A stretch of DNA of 64,000 nucleotides from Hydrogenophaga sp. (GCF_026125785.1 NZ_JAHCKL010000007.1:62001-126000); one strand, 5' to 3'. Shown: positions 1 through 8,600, counted from the first letter of the stretch. Notes: generated by a model not told the origin, from the letters alone. A program made the numbers and translations.

Positions 1-382
1 AATTTTTCGCGTAGACGTTGTAGAACGCCGGGCTCACGAACTCGGCCCGGTCACCGATGAAGGGCACTTCAATGATCTCGGTGAACACGAACTTGCCCGG
101 CGAATAGCCGGGTACCACGACCGCCACGTCGGCGAGGCCATCGCGCACCACGTCGTACTGGCCGGCCACTGTGCCCACCACCTTGGGCAGCATGTCGAAC
201 TTCACGCGGCCCGCCGTCGCTTTCTCGACCTCGACCACCCAGGGATCGAGGATCTTGGTTCGCACCGGATGTCCCGGCGGAACAAAATTGGAATACCGCA
301 ACACGGTCTGCGCCTGTGCCGTTGCCGCGATCGCCATGGTCATGACGGCCGAGGCGGCCAGCTTGCCCAACAGATGTTTCAT
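1..382 (-). CDS. TRAP transporter solute-binding protein, DctP family (3' part outside window)
   Basis: Periplasmic receptor of a tripartite ATP-independent periplasmic (TRAP) transporter; only the first 127 residues lie in the window. The start follows a good AGGAGA ribosome site. A signal peptide of about 24 residues ends at AQA, followed by the mature start QTVLRYSNFVPPGHPV, a typical DctP N-terminus that introduces the solute-binding lobe. It is the last visible gene of a minus-strand operon with a lipocalin-like protein, a kinase-like protein and a small helical protein. It is only distantly similar to the receptor in the right-hand module, so the two modules probably bind different ligands. 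The ligand is unknown. The permease subunits may lie beyond the left edge. Confidence 0.85.
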   Translation of the reverse strand, partial: MKHLLGKLAASAVMTMAIAATAQAQTVLRYSNFVPPGHPVRTKILDPWVVEVEKATAGRVKFDMLPKVVGTVAGQYDVVRDGLADVAVVVPGYSPGKFVFTEIIEVPFIGDRAEFVSPAFYNVYAKN

Positions 383-463
383 GGTTGTCTCCTGTGTCGT
401 TGATGTTCAAAACCCACTCACACCGCGAATGCCTGTCTCTCTATCCGTTCCAAGGACCGCTGC

Positions 464-1009
464 TCACCCGTCCCTTCTCGCACGTTCGGCGAAACAGCCT
501 TCCAGCGTAGGGATCGCAGCCGGATCCGGCTCCCAACCCTGCGGAAGGAACCACGCACGTTGCATGCGCAGCAGTTCGGCGGATGCTTCCAGCACAGCAC
601 GTTCGATACGGTCCCGCGCGGGGTGTGCCACACGTTGCGCGGTGCGCACCAGGGCAGTGACCACCCCCGCGAGCGCCTGGGCACGGGCCTGGAGCTCGCT
701 GGTTGCGGCGTCCGCGCTGTCCAGGCTGCGCCTGGCGGCCAGCTGCGCCTCGGCCATCGCCTGCGCTACCGCCGGCGACACCTGCTGCGCATCGGCTTGC
801 AGAGCTTCGGCCAGATCGGCGTAATGCCCCAACTCGAAACGGTTGCGCTCATGGCCGTGCAGCCAGCGTTGTCCGAACAGCTTCAGGAACCGGGTCACCA
901 GCGTGGCCTGCTCCATGGCCAGCGGATGTCCCTTGTCGACCGCGGGCAGAACGACCTGCTCCATCGCGCGCGCTGCCGCCATCAGGGCGTTGATGCTGTG
1001 GTCCGCCAT
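464..1009 (-). CDS. Small helical protein paired with a phosphotransferase (conserved unknown)
   Basis: 181 residues, predicted mostly helical, rich in Ala, Gln, Glu and Arg, with no signal peptide or membrane segment. Its start codon shares a TGATG overlap with the stop of the upstream kinase-like gene, so translation is probably coupled. A paralogue in the right-hand module has the same length, the same coupling and shared blocks: an N-terminal MAD start, LEQVV/MEQVV-AP/LPAV, and a C-terminal MQRAWFL. The family may be DUF6285-like, which I recall next to similar kinases, but I cannot confirm this from sequence alone. A role as partner or stability subunit of the kinase is inferred from the conserved pairing. 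Confidence 0.75.
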   Translation of the reverse strand: MADHSINALMAAARAMEQVVLPAVDKGHPLAMEQATLVTRFLKLFGQRWLHGHERNRFELGHYADLAEALQADAQQVSPAVAQAMAEAQLAARRSLDSADAATSELQARAQALAGVVTALVRTAQRVAHPARDRIERAVLEASAELLRMQRAWFLPQGWEPDPAAIPTLEGCFAERARRDG

Positions 1010-2271
1010 CAGGAACTCCCGAGAAGCTGGCCGCGCATTTCCTCGGCCAGTTGGTAGACGATGCCTTCGATCCAGGTCAGCAGCACGTCCTGGTGCGAGC
1101 GCCCGAGCCGCGCAACGCGGTAGGCCGTGCCCAGCGACGACGCCACCAATTGGTAGCTGTTGAGAATGCGGTAGTAACGCAGGCGCTGTGGGTCGATGGA
1201 CAGCCCTGAAAGGCGTTCGTACTCGGTGTAGAACGTCTCCAGCGGAACCAGGCCAGACACCAGGAAGGTCTTGCCGTCCTCTGCGTAGTTGCCGAATAGC
1301 GGCAGCGTGATCCAGGCCAGGTCCCGGTGGCGATCACCGATGTAGCCGCGCTCCCAGTCCAGCCAGGCGGTGATGCGCGAACTGGCTTCGTCGAACAGGA
1401 AGTTGCCCGAACGGTAGTCCCCATGCAGCACGCTCACGCGGTCCAGCTCGGGCATGTGCCGCTCCAGCCAGTTGGCGGCCACGTCCATCAACGGCAGTTC
1501 CTCTCCCCGGTCTTCCTCCCAGATGCGCCGCGCCCGGTTGAGCTGCCACAGCGCCGTCTGAGTGGTACCGACAGCGGGTACATCAAAGGCACTGAAGTCG
1601 CGCCCCTGAACATCCAGTGTGTGGATGCGTGCGAGATGCTCGACGAACTGCGAGCCCAGTTGGGCGCGGAGCATGGGTCCGAAGCTCGCGCCCACGCCAC
1701 CCACACGGCCTTCCACCTGCGTCGGTTTGGTCACGCCGCTGGCAAAGGCATAGATCAACGCGGGCTCCGGAAACCACGCACCCTCCGCATCCACCCAGTA
1801 CACACGGGGTACCGGCAGGGTGTCCGCGAAGGCCTGGATGAGCTGCGACTCGCGCAACCGGCTGGTGGCGCTCAGCGACTCCTGCGGCTCCATGCGCACC
1901 ACCAGTCGGGTCCGCGTGCGCTGGCCCTGTTGTTGCGGATCCTCCCAATCCAACAGGAAGGTGAGCTGTATCTTGGAGCCGCCGCCGGTCATCCAGCGCA
2001 GTTCGCTGACCTCGAAGTCACCTTGCACATGCGCTCGCAGGAAGCGGTCCAGGAAGCCGCCGAACTCGGCCAGTTCCACCGGGCTTCGCCTCGGCAGCAG
2101 CCGCCTGCGCATCTTGCGCGTGAGCATGGCGTCCATCTCGCGCTCGGTTGGGAACCTCTCACGCATGCGCGCGATGAAGGCTTCATCAGGTGCATCACGC
2201 AGCGCATGGTCCATGCCCCGCATGTCTTCGAGGACGTCGCGCCCCGGATCGTGGCTCATGCCGGCCCCCAT
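1009..2271 (-). CDS. APH-fold phosphotransferase of the ACAD10/11 kinase type
   Basis: 420 residues in the aminoglycoside-phosphotransferase (protein-kinase-like) fold. The Brenner motif HGDYRSGN (H283, D285, N290) gives the catalytic Asp and metal-binding Asn. The following LDWE provides the second metal-binding Asp, and GDRHRDLAW completes the block. This form is closer to the kinase domain of ACAD10/ACAD11, which acts on 4-hydroxyacyl-CoAs, than to antibiotic kinases. An ATG four codons downstream (position 2259) has a slightly better GGGGG ribosome site and is an alternative start. An upstream GTG would overlap the preceding gene. It sits between a lipocalin-like gene and the small helical protein, and is clearly paralogous to the kinase in the right-hand module. 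The substrate is unknown. Confidence 0.85.
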   Translation of the reverse strand: MGAGMSHDPGRDVLEDMRGMDHALRDAPDEAFIARMRERFPTEREMDAMLTRKMRRRLLPRRSPVELAEFGGFLDRFLRAHVQGDFEVSELRWMTGGGSKIQLTFLLDWEDPQQQGQRTRTRLVVRMEPQESLSATSRLRESQLIQAFADTLPVPRVYWVDAEGAWFPEPALIYAFASGVTKPTQVEGRVGGVGASFGPMLRAQLGSQFVEHLARIHTLDVQGRDFSAFDVPAVGTTQTALWQLNRARRIWEEDRGEELPLMDVAANWLERHMPELDRVSVLHGDYRSGNFLFDEASSRITAWLDWERGYIGDRHRDLAWITLPLFGNYAEDGKTFLVSGLVPLETFYTEYERLSGLSIDPQRLRYYRILNSYQLVASSLGTAYRVARLGRSHQDVLLTWIEGIVYQLAEEMRGQLLGSS

Positions 2272-2281
2272 GGCGATGATC

Positions 2282-3286
2282 TCAGCCGGTGGTGATGGCC
2301 GCGGGCCAGGCCTGCGCACGTCGGCCACGCAGCTTGGTCAGCGTCTTGATGGGCAGAACCTCCATCACCACGCCGTAGCCCACGCGATCCCCCAGCGTCC
2401 AGCGCATCAGCGCTGTGTAGCAGGTGGTGGCGTAGATGTTCCAGGGGGCACCCACATCGGCCATTGCATGCAGTTGGTAGACCTTGCCGCGCACGTCGGT
2501 GACCGTCATGGACATGGAGCTCACCGTCACGCCCAGGCGGACGCTGGAAATCTCCAGAGTGACCACGCCATACTGCTTGCCGTTCTCCAGCACGTAGCCA
2601 TGCGCGAGCTTCTGATCGCGTCCGCTCGGAGCCTCCATGTCCACATGGGTGATGAGGTGGAACGCGAGGTTCTCGTCGAACTGGGCGGAGATCGAATCCA
2701 TGGCCGGCAGGTCGTTCTCGCCACGCTCTCCCCAGCTGTGGTCCATGCGCTCCAGCGAGTCGACCTTGAACTCCTTGCCACGCACCTTCACCGTGCCGCG
2801 CACACGACCGGTCATGTCGAAATGGCCGTTCCAGGCACGCGCCAGGCCGGACTTGGCCATCTTCTCTTCGTGCGTGCCCACCGCGTGTGGCGTGTGCTTG
2901 ATGTCGTGCACGTCGAACGGGTCCATGATGCCGTTCCAGTCGACATGGATCTCGGTGTCGTCGAAGCCGACATAGTCGATGCGGAACTCGCGCGGCGGCA
3001 CGACGGCGCGGATGCGCAGGCCCGAAGGCGAGTCGATCTCGGACAGCTTCGTCGGCGCGGGCAGGTGCACCTGGCTGTCCACATACAGCAGTTCGGCCCG
3101 GTTGTCGGTCAGCGTGCCGTAGATGTAGATGTCGTTGAGCATCACCCCCAGCTTGGGCCGTGCTGCCACGTACACCATCACCAGGATATGTTCCTCAGGT
3201 ATGGCAATCGGGAATATGTAGGTCTCGGCCCAGCGGTGGTCGGCGCCAGGCGGCGTGTGGTATTCCACATCACGCGCAGTGATCAT
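2282..3286 (-). CDS. AttH/CrtC-type lipocalin-like protein (DUF7064/7065-like)
   Basis: 334 residues. The ATG is preceded by AGGAGA at good spacing, so this start (MITARDVEYH) is preferred over a longer upstream reading. There is no signal peptide. The central motif MDHSWGERGEND resembles the DHSWG signature of AttH/CrtC (carotenoid hydratase) tandem-lipocalin proteins. Two beta-rich halves are plausible: roughly residues 1-160 and 165-334. It is first in the minus-strand operon, divergent from the LysR gene across a 139-bp gap. A same-length paralogue in the right-hand module starts MITAKDSEFH. A hydratase, isomerase or ligand-binding role is possible, but I see no proof of catalysis. Confidence 0.7.
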   Translation of the reverse strand: MITARDVEYHTPPGADHRWAETYIFPIAIPEEHILVMVYVAARPKLGVMLNDIYIYGTLTDNRAELLYVDSQVHLPAPTKLSEIDSPSGLRIRAVVPPREFRIDYVGFDDTEIHVDWNGIMDPFDVHDIKHTPHAVGTHEEKMAKSGLARAWNGHFDMTGRVRGTVKVRGKEFKVDSLERMDHSWGERGENDLPAMDSISAQFDENLAFHLITHVDMEAPSGRDQKLAHGYVLENGKQYGVVTLEISSVRLGVTVSSMSMTVTDVRGKVYQLHAMADVGAPWNIYATTCYTALMRWTLGDRVGYGVVMEVLPIKTLTKLRGRRAQAWPAAITTG

Positions 3287-3392
3287 CTTGTCTCCTGGTT
3301 GGTTGTCCGTTGTCCGCGATCGCATCGCGTCTGCCACGCAATGTAGCCACGGCACCAGAAACGGGAAATTGAAATCTTCGGGGCTTTGTATT

Positions 3393-3406
3393 CCTACAAT
3401 GCATAC
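3393..3406 (+). promoter_or_regulatory. Shared element upstream of the first LysR gene (operator or core promoter)
   Basis: CCTACAATGCATAC lies 19 bases before the LysR start and resembles CTGCAATGACATAC, which lies 24 bases before the second LysR start in the same orientation relative to the gene. TACAAT inside it could be a -10 box, with TTGAAA upstream but at a long 20-base spacing. It may be an autoregulatory site, a promoter, or both. Confidence 0.4.
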
Positions 3407-3425
3407 CTAACTCGGAGATGCAACG

Positions 3426-4397
3426 ATGAACCATCCCGCTCCCCGGCTCGTCCCGGGTCATGTCAAGACGCGCCACATGCAACTGCTGGCGGCACTGTCC
3501 GAGGATGGATCCATCCTGCACGCTGCCGAACGCCTGGGCATGACGCAGTCGGCGGCATCGCGCCTGCTCAGCAGTCTGGAGAGCGACGTTGGCGTCGCCC
3601 TTTTCGAGCGGCACGCACGCGGCGTGACCCCCACGCCGTACGGAGACATCCTCATCCGGCGCGCGCTCTCCGCACTGGCCGAAATTCAGCGCGCGACCCA
3701 GGAGATGGACGATTTCGCGCGCGGCGACCGCGTCCCCGTCTCGGTGGGCTGCCTGCTCAGCCAGAGCGCCACCTATCTGCCCAAGTGCCTGCTGCAGTTG
3801 GCGCAGACAGCGCCCGACCTGCTGCTGAGCGTGGAGACCGACACCAGCCGCGCACTGATCGAAGGCTTGATGAGCGCGCAGTACGATTTCGTGATCGCCC
3901 GCGTGCGCGATGCCACCCTTCAACCTGAACTGTTGTTCGAACCCTTGATTGCCGAGCCGATCTGCGTGGTCGTGCGCAAGGGACATCCCTACACCCGCAG
4001 GCGCAAGCTGGTGATGGCGGACATCGTGACCTTGCCGTGGATATTGCCGCCACCCAAAAGCGATCTGCGCATCCGTTTCGATGCGGTGTGTGTGCAGCAG
4101 GGCCTGCCACTGCCTCCCAGCCTGATCGAGACGCTGTCCGTTCCCGTCATGATGGGCATGCTGCAGATGAGCGATGCGCTGGTGCTGCTGCCCGACGAGT
4201 TCGCGCGTCCGTACTGCAAGACAGGGCTTTTTTCGATCTTGTCCATCGACTTGGGTGTCCGTTCGGACAACGTGGGCATTCTCACCAGAAGACACCGCCC
4301 GCGCTCGCCGCAGGCCGAACGGGCCCTGGCGGTGTTTCGCCGGACCGCCACGCGGCTGTATGGGATGAAGTTCACCGAATCCGCACGCGATCGCTGA
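3426..4397 (+). CDS. LysR-type transcriptional regulator (left module)
   Basis: 323 residues. The N-terminal winged helix-turn-helix (about residues 15-75) contains the typical SQSAASRLLSSLE-like recognition helix (here TQSAASRLLSSLESDVG). The periplasmic-binding-like effector domain follows. It is transcribed divergently from the lipocalin-like/kinase/TRAP operon, the standard arrangement for a LysR activator of that operon. It is a close paralogue of the LysR gene immediately downstream on the other strand; long blocks around the helix-turn-helix are nearly identical. GGAG precedes the start. The effector is probably the transported compound or a derivative, which is inference. Confidence 0.92.
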   Translation: MNHPAPRLVPGHVKTRHMQLLAALSEDGSILHAAERLGMTQSAASRLLSSLESDVGVALFERHARGVTPTPYGDILIRRALSALAEIQRATQEMDDFARGDRVPVSVGCLLSQSATYLPKCLLQLAQTAPDLLLSVETDTSRALIEGLMSAQYDFVIARVRDATLQPELLFEPLIAEPICVVVRKGHPYTRRRKLVMADIVTLPWILPPPKSDLRIRFDAVCVQQGLPLPPSLIETLSVPVMMGMLQMSDALVLLPDEFARPYCKTGLFSILSIDLGVRSDNVGILTRRHRPRSPQAERALAVFRRTATRLYGMKFTESARDR

Positions 4398-4414
4398 GCC
4401 CGGCTCAGCGGGCC

Positions 4415-5389
4415 TCACGACGACCCGGCCTTCAGCTCACCCGCGGAGGAGCCGTACATGGCGGCAGACACCTCGCGGAACACCCTCAGAGCCTGGCGCA
4501 ACGGTGGGCTGGCGTCGTGATGGCGGCGCGTGATGATGCCCACGTTCTCGGTGCGGTCGCCCAGATCCACGGCCAGCATGGACAACAGACCGCTGTCGCA
4601 GAATGGCCGCGCGAACTCACGCGGCAGGGCCACCAGCGCATCGCTCATGCGCACCACGCTCAGGATCACCGGCACGGACAGCGTCTCGATCAGACCCGCG
4701 ATACGGGGCAGTCCGCTCTGCACGCAAAGCGCATCCAGTCGCACGCGCATGTCGGTCTCGGGTGGTGGCAGCACCCATTTTTCGCTGGTGACGTCCGCCA
4801 GGCCCAGGCGCCGGCGTCGGCTCAGGGCGTGTCCGGGCCGCACATAGACCTTGATGGGTTCGGTCGACAGCGGCTCGAACACCAGGTCGGGCTCCAGCGA
4901 TGCGTCACGCACGCGCGCAATCACCACGTCAAAACGAGCGGCCAGCAAGCCGTCGATCAAGGTCCGGCTGCGGTCGGTATCTACCTTGATCAGCAGATCG
5001 GGCGCCTGCCGCGCGAGCTCCAGCACCGCGCGGGGCAGGAACGTGGAACTCAGGCTGAGCAGGCCGCCGATGGACAGCGGCAGGCGGTTGCCGCGCACGA
5101 AGTCCTGGACTTCATGGCCCGCGCGCGCCATTTCCGCCAGTGCGGAGACCGCCCGGCGGGTAACGATCTCGCCCACCGGGGTGGGTGACACGCCGCGCGC
5201 GTGCCGCTCGAAAAGGGCGACGCCGACGTCGCTCTCCAGGCTGCTGAGCAGGCGCGAGGCCGCCGACTGGCTCATGTTCAGCGCCTCGGCGGCATGGATC
5301 ACAGAGCCCGTCTCCCGCAGTTGGGCCAGCAATTGCAACTGTCGCATCTTGAGATGCGAGGAAACGAGACGGGGTGCGCGGGTCGCCAT
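4415..5389 (-). CDS. LysR-type transcriptional regulator (right module)
   Basis: 324 residues, N-terminal winged helix-turn-helix (SQSAASRLLSSLESDVG) and a C-terminal effector-binding domain. The ATG after GGAGACA was chosen; an upstream reading adds 18 residues without family support. It converges with its paralogue, leaving 17 bases between the stops, and diverges from the right-hand kinase/TRAP operon, which it presumably controls. The two regulators share the DNA-recognition region almost unchanged, so cross-regulation of both modules is possible. Confidence 0.92.
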   Translation of the reverse strand: MATRAPRLVSSHLKMRQLQLLAQLRETGSVIHAAEALNMSQSAASRLLSSLESDVGVALFERHARGVSPTPVGEIVTRRAVSALAEMARAGHEVQDFVRGNRLPLSIGGLLSLSSTFLPRAVLELARQAPDLLIKVDTDRSRTLIDGLLAARFDVVIARVRDASLEPDLVFEPLSTEPIKVYVRPGHALSRRRRLGLADVTSEKWVLPPPETDMRVRLDALCVQSGLPRIAGLIETLSVPVILSVVRMSDALVALPREFARPFCDSGLLSMLAVDLGDRTENVGIITRRHHDASPPLRQALRVFREVSAAMYGSSAGELKAGSS

Positions 5390-5413
5390 GGCGTGTCTCC
5401 TGTCGATTTCGAT

Positions 5414-5427
5414 GTATGTCATTGCAG
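5414..5427 (-). promoter_or_regulatory. Shared element upstream of the second LysR gene
   Basis: Read toward the regulator it is CTGCAATGACATAC, matching CCTACAATGCATAC of the other LysR gene apart from an A inserted after CAATG and two substitutions. It lies 24 bases before the start codon. No strong -35 box was identified at standard spacing, which favours an operator reading slightly over a plain promoter. Confidence 0.4.
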
Positions 5428-5527
5428 CATAGCTCGCGTGCAAGAACGCAATTTATCGGCAAGGACAAACAACCTACATTGGAAGGGCCAAAGCCGCTGG
5501 ACGGCACACCAAGAACACGGAGACAAC

Positions 5528-5569
5528 ATGAACCTTCTGCATCGCCCGGCTGCCGCCGCTGCGCGCTAG
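5528..5569 (+). pseudogene. 13-codon minigene; gene remnant or leader peptide
   Basis: ATG preceded by CGGAGACAAC, as good a ribosome site as any real gene here, encoding MNLLHRPAAAAAR then TAG. The peptide looks like the start of an export signal, as in TRAP or tripartite-tricarboxylate receptors, cut short. It may be the leftover 5' end of a deleted receptor gene or a short leader upstream of the kinase operon. Nothing recognisable follows in any frame. Confidence 0.35.
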
Positions 5570-5698
5570 CGCCAAGTCGGCGCGCCCAGAGTCCCGCTTC
5601 CCCACCACCGCCCGCGCCAGCCGGCCCTGCCACCACACCGGTGGTATTGCCCGCCTGTGCGAGCTTGTGCCTCCCACATCCCAAGAGCCTATCGACAC

Positions 5699-6925
5699 AT
5701 GCATCCGAAGCTCCACCCCTGGCAGGTCTCCGACGAGAATCGCGACCACCCCGACCCCGCTTTCATCGAGCGCATGCGGCAGCAGTTCCCCACTGAACGG
5801 GAGGTGGATCTGATGCTGACGCGCAAGATGCAGCGGCGAGCCAGCCCGCCCTTCGACGGTGTCAGCTTCGAAGCCATGAGCGGCTACATCGCCGCTCTGC
5901 TGAAGGACCGCGTGGAAGGTCCCTTCTCCATCATGGACCAGCGTTGGTTTTCCGGCGGAGCCTCCAAGATCCAGATGGGCTTCACCCTGCATTGGGACGA
6001 GCCGGGTGTCGGCCCCACGCAAACGAAGCTGGTGGCGCGCATGGAGCCGGCCGAATCGCTGAATGCCACCAGCCGCGCGCGCGAGTTCGAGCTGCTCGAA
6101 GCATTTCAGGGTGTTCTCCCGGTGCCCAAGGTGTACTGGGTGGACCCGGATGGCACCTGGTTTCCAGAGCCCGCATTGATCTACGCATTTGCCGAGGGCG
6201 TCACCAAGCCGCGCTCACTGCAGGGCAAGGTGGCCGGCATAGGGACCAACTTCGGACCCGAGCTGCGCCGCCGCCTGCTGCCTGATTTCGTGGCGCATCT
6301 TGCCCGCATCCACACCTTCGACCCACAGAGCCGGCCCTTCGTGGCCTTTGACCGGCCGAGCGTGGGAACCACGCAAAGCGCGCTGTGGCAGCTCAACCGG
6401 GCGCGGCGCATCTGGGAGGAAGACCGGGGCGAGGAACTGCCGTTGATGGAGGTGGCCGCCAACTGGCTGGAGCGCCGCATGCCGAAGCTGGATCGCCTGA
6501 GCGTGGTTCATGGCGACTACCGGTCGGGCAATTTCCTCTTCGACGAAGACAGCGCGCGCATCACCGCGGTTCTGGACTGGGAGCGAGGCTACCTCGGCGA
6601 TCGCCACCGCGATCTGGCCTGGACCACGGCGGAGCAGTATGGCCACTGGAGCGAGGATGGCAAAACGTTCCTCGCTTCGGGCATCGCCCCGGTCAACGAA
6701 CTGCTGGAGCGCTACGAAGCGGCCAGCGGACTGCGGGTGGACCCCGCCACGCTGGACTACTACCGGGTCTTCAACTGCTACCAGATCGTGGTGACCGCGC
6801 TGGCATCGTCGTACCGCGTGGTTCATCTGGGCAAGACGCACCAGGACGTACTGATCGCCTGGATCGAGGGCGCGGCCTATGGCTCCATGGAGGAGCTGCG
6901 CCAGGCAATGGAAAGGAGCCTCTGA
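5699..6925 (+). CDS. APH-fold phosphotransferase of the ACAD10/11 kinase type (right module)
   Basis: 408 residues, paralogue of the kinase in the left module. It carries HGDYRSGN (H271, D273, N278), the catalytic loop of the aminoglycoside-phosphotransferase fold, and D293 in LDWE, the second metal ligand. GDRHRDLAW follows. The N-terminal block FPTEREVDLMLTRKMQRR matches the left copy. The ATG was chosen although its ribosome site is weak; a GTG 14 codons upstream is an alternative. Its stop overlaps the next start as TGATG. It likely phosphorylates a hydroxyl group of an imported or acyl-linked substrate, by analogy with ACAD10/11; the substrate is not known. Confidence 0.85.
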   Translation: MHPKLHPWQVSDENRDHPDPAFIERMRQQFPTEREVDLMLTRKMQRRASPPFDGVSFEAMSGYIAALLKDRVEGPFSIMDQRWFSGGASKIQMGFTLHWDEPGVGPTQTKLVARMEPAESLNATSRAREFELLEAFQGVLPVPKVYWVDPDGTWFPEPALIYAFAEGVTKPRSLQGKVAGIGTNFGPELRRRLLPDFVAHLARIHTFDPQSRPFVAFDRPSVGTTQSALWQLNRARRIWEEDRGEELPLMEVAANWLERRMPKLDRLSVVHGDYRSGNFLFDEDSARITAVLDWERGYLGDRHRDLAWTTAEQYGHWSEDGKTFLASGIAPVNELLERYEAASGLRVDPATLDYYRVFNCYQIVVTALASSYRVVHLGKTHQDVLIAWIEGAAYGSMEELRQAMERSL

Positions 6926-7467
6926 TGGCCGACAACACCCAGAACATCCTCAAATCCGCCATCAAGTCCCTGGAGCAGGTGGTGGCGCCCGCAGTGAATC
7001 CCGAAGACCCGCTGGCCAGCGAACAGCTTCGCCTGGTGATCGGTACGCTCAAGGTTCTGCGCACCCGCCTCGACCATCTGGCAGGCCGCCAGCTCTACGA
7101 ACTGGACCACTATCTGGCTCTGGCGCGCAGCCTGCGTGACGAGGCCGACGAGGTATCCCCGGAGATTGCCGAGCGCCTGTGCGCCGCCATCGAGGCCGCC
7201 GAACAGCTGCGCGCCAACCCCGACCATTCGCCCGCAGACCGCCGCCGGGTCACGCGTGCATTGGCTTCGCCCATCAGTGCCCTGGCGCGCGAAGCTTCGT
7301 CCACCCATGAGGCCTTGCGCTCGCGCATCGAGCGCAAGGTCGTGACCGATTCGCGCCGCTGGGTCGATATGCAGCGGGCCTGGTTCCTCACGCACGGCTT
7401 CGAGTTGCGCCCCTCCGAGTTGCCGGCGCTGGACACCCTCTTTCACCAGCCACCTGGCCGCGCCTGA
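6925..7467 (+). CDS. Small helical protein paired with a phosphotransferase (right module)
   Basis: 180 residues, helical, no membrane segment. The start is preceded by GGAAAGGAG and overlaps the kinase stop (TGATG), exactly as in the left module. Conserved blocks shared with the other copy are an N-terminal MAD start, LEQVVAPAV, a central heptad-like Ala/Glu/Arg region, and MQRAWFL near residue 145-150. Function is unknown. The constant kinase pairing suggests a subunit or partner. DUF6285 is a possible family, unconfirmed. Confidence 0.78.
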   Translation: MADNTQNILKSAIKSLEQVVAPAVNPEDPLASEQLRLVIGTLKVLRTRLDHLAGRQLYELDHYLALARSLRDEADEVSPEIAERLCAAIEAAEQLRANPDHSPADRRRVTRALASPISALAREASSTHEALRSRIERKVVTDSRRWVDMQRAWFLTHGFELRPSELPALDTLFHQPPGRA

Positions 7468-7571
7468 AAGTCCCCCCACCGTTCACCGACTGGCCCTTTC
7501 CGTACCGCCCCGGAACGTCAACGCGCCGCTGCCAGTCGCGGTGCCGAAGACACCCACACAAGGAGACAAGC

Positions 7572-8579
7572 ATGAGCATCCAACGCCGGACCCTTCTGGC
7601 CGCCTCCGCAGGCGCCCCTTTCGTCCTCACCGTGCCGCGCCATGCGCGCGCGGCCGAGTTCAACATGAAGTGGGGTTGCTTTGCCCCGCCTGACCACCCC
7701 TTGAGCACCAATGCGGTGGAGGCGGCCCGAAAAATCAATGCCGAGACCAAGGGCCGCGTGGAGATCAACTACTTCCCATCGAGCCAGCTCGGCGGCGACA
7801 CCGACATGCTGGCCCAGGTGCGCGCGGGTGCGCTGGACTTCTACACCACCTCCGCCTCGTTCATGACGACACTGAATCCTTCGGTAGGCCCGAGCGCGTT
7901 GGGATTCGCCTTCAAGGACTACGCGACGATCTGGAAGGCCGTGGATGGCGACGTCGGCCAGGTGGCTCGCCGCGCCGCTGCCGCCGCCAACATCCACATC
8001 TTCGAGAAGTTCTGGGACCTGGGTTTTCGCACTGTCTCGCACGGCAGCAAGCCGGTGAGCACCCTGGCCGACATGCAGGGCATGAAGATCCGCGTGCCGG
8101 TGCTGCCCATGTTCTTCAACATGTTCAAGGCCCTGGGCGCGGCTCCGGTCAGCATGAATTTCTCGGAGCTCTACACCTCGCTGCAGACCAAGCTGGTGGA
8201 CGGCCAGGAGAACCCGCTGGTCAACGTCTTCACGGCCAAGTTCTACGAGGTGCAGAAGTTCATCTCGCTCACCAACCATTGCTGGGAAGGCATGCTCATC
8301 GCCTCCAACCGCAACCGCTTCAACAGCCTGCCGGCGGACATCCAGGAGGTGATCACGCGCAACATCAACGCCGCGGCCCTGAAAGAGCGCGAGGACATGA
8401 GCAAGCTCACCGCCGACGTGCGCACCAAGCTGGAAGCCCAGGGCGTGAAGTTCAACGAGATCGATATCGCTCCGTTCCGCGAGCGGCTCAAGCAGGCCGG
8501 CTACTACAAGGAGTGGAGAGGAAAGATGGGGGATGAAACCTGGGCCGCCATCGAGAAGTACGCAGGCTCCCTGTCCTGA
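7572..8579 (+). CDS. TRAP transporter solute-binding protein, DctP family
   Basis: 335 residues. The N-terminus MSIQRRTLLAAS has a twin arginine and a signal of about 27 residues ending ARA, so Tat or Sec export is possible. The mature protein has the DctP layout: a substrate lobe beginning FNMKWGCFAPPDHPLS, then the conserved Arg-containing segment MKIRVPVLPMFFNMFKALGAAPV, where the Arg in family members salt-bridges the ligand carboxylate. AAGGAGACAAGC precedes the start. With the fused permease two genes downstream it completes a TRAP system. A carboxylate ligand is likely from the family. Confidence 0.93.
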   Translation: MSIQRRTLLAASAGAPFVLTVPRHARAAEFNMKWGCFAPPDHPLSTNAVEAARKINAETKGRVEINYFPSSQLGGDTDMLAQVRAGALDFYTTSASFMTTLNPSVGPSALGFAFKDYATIWKAVDGDVGQVARRAAAAANIHIFEKFWDLGFRTVSHGSKPVSTLADMQGMKIRVPVLPMFFNMFKALGAAPVSMNFSELYTSLQTKLVDGQENPLVNVFTAKFYEVQKFISLTNHCWEGMLIASNRNRFNSLPADIQEVITRNINAAALKEREDMSKLTADVRTKLEAQGVKFNEIDIAPFRERLKQAGYYKEWRGKMGDETWAAIEKYAGSLS

Positions 8580-8600
8580 GCATCGGAGAGAGACGACAAC

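Larger units (their letters stand above)
5390..5698. other. Divergent intergenic region with a 13-codon minigene
   Basis: 309 bases between the second LysR gene and the right-hand kinase gene. It holds the shared LysR-upstream element near its left end and a 13-codon open frame with a strong ribosome site in the middle. A GC-rich stretch before the kinase start shows no clear ribosome site. No full-length gene was seen. Confidence 0.6.

Noticed and set aside
2272-2328. GTG start giving a longer left-hand kinase
   Set aside because: It would overlap the upstream lipocalin-like gene by 47 bases, and the added residues have no counterpart in the paralogue.
3287-3425. Riboswitch in the LysR/lipocalin-like divergent gap
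   Set aside because: The gap is short and shows no conserved aptamer-like pairing; only promoter-like elements are visible.
5570-5698. Possible extra gene between the minigene and the right-hand kinase
   Set aside because: Frames there are short, lack ribosome sites and look random; only the kinase start is supported.
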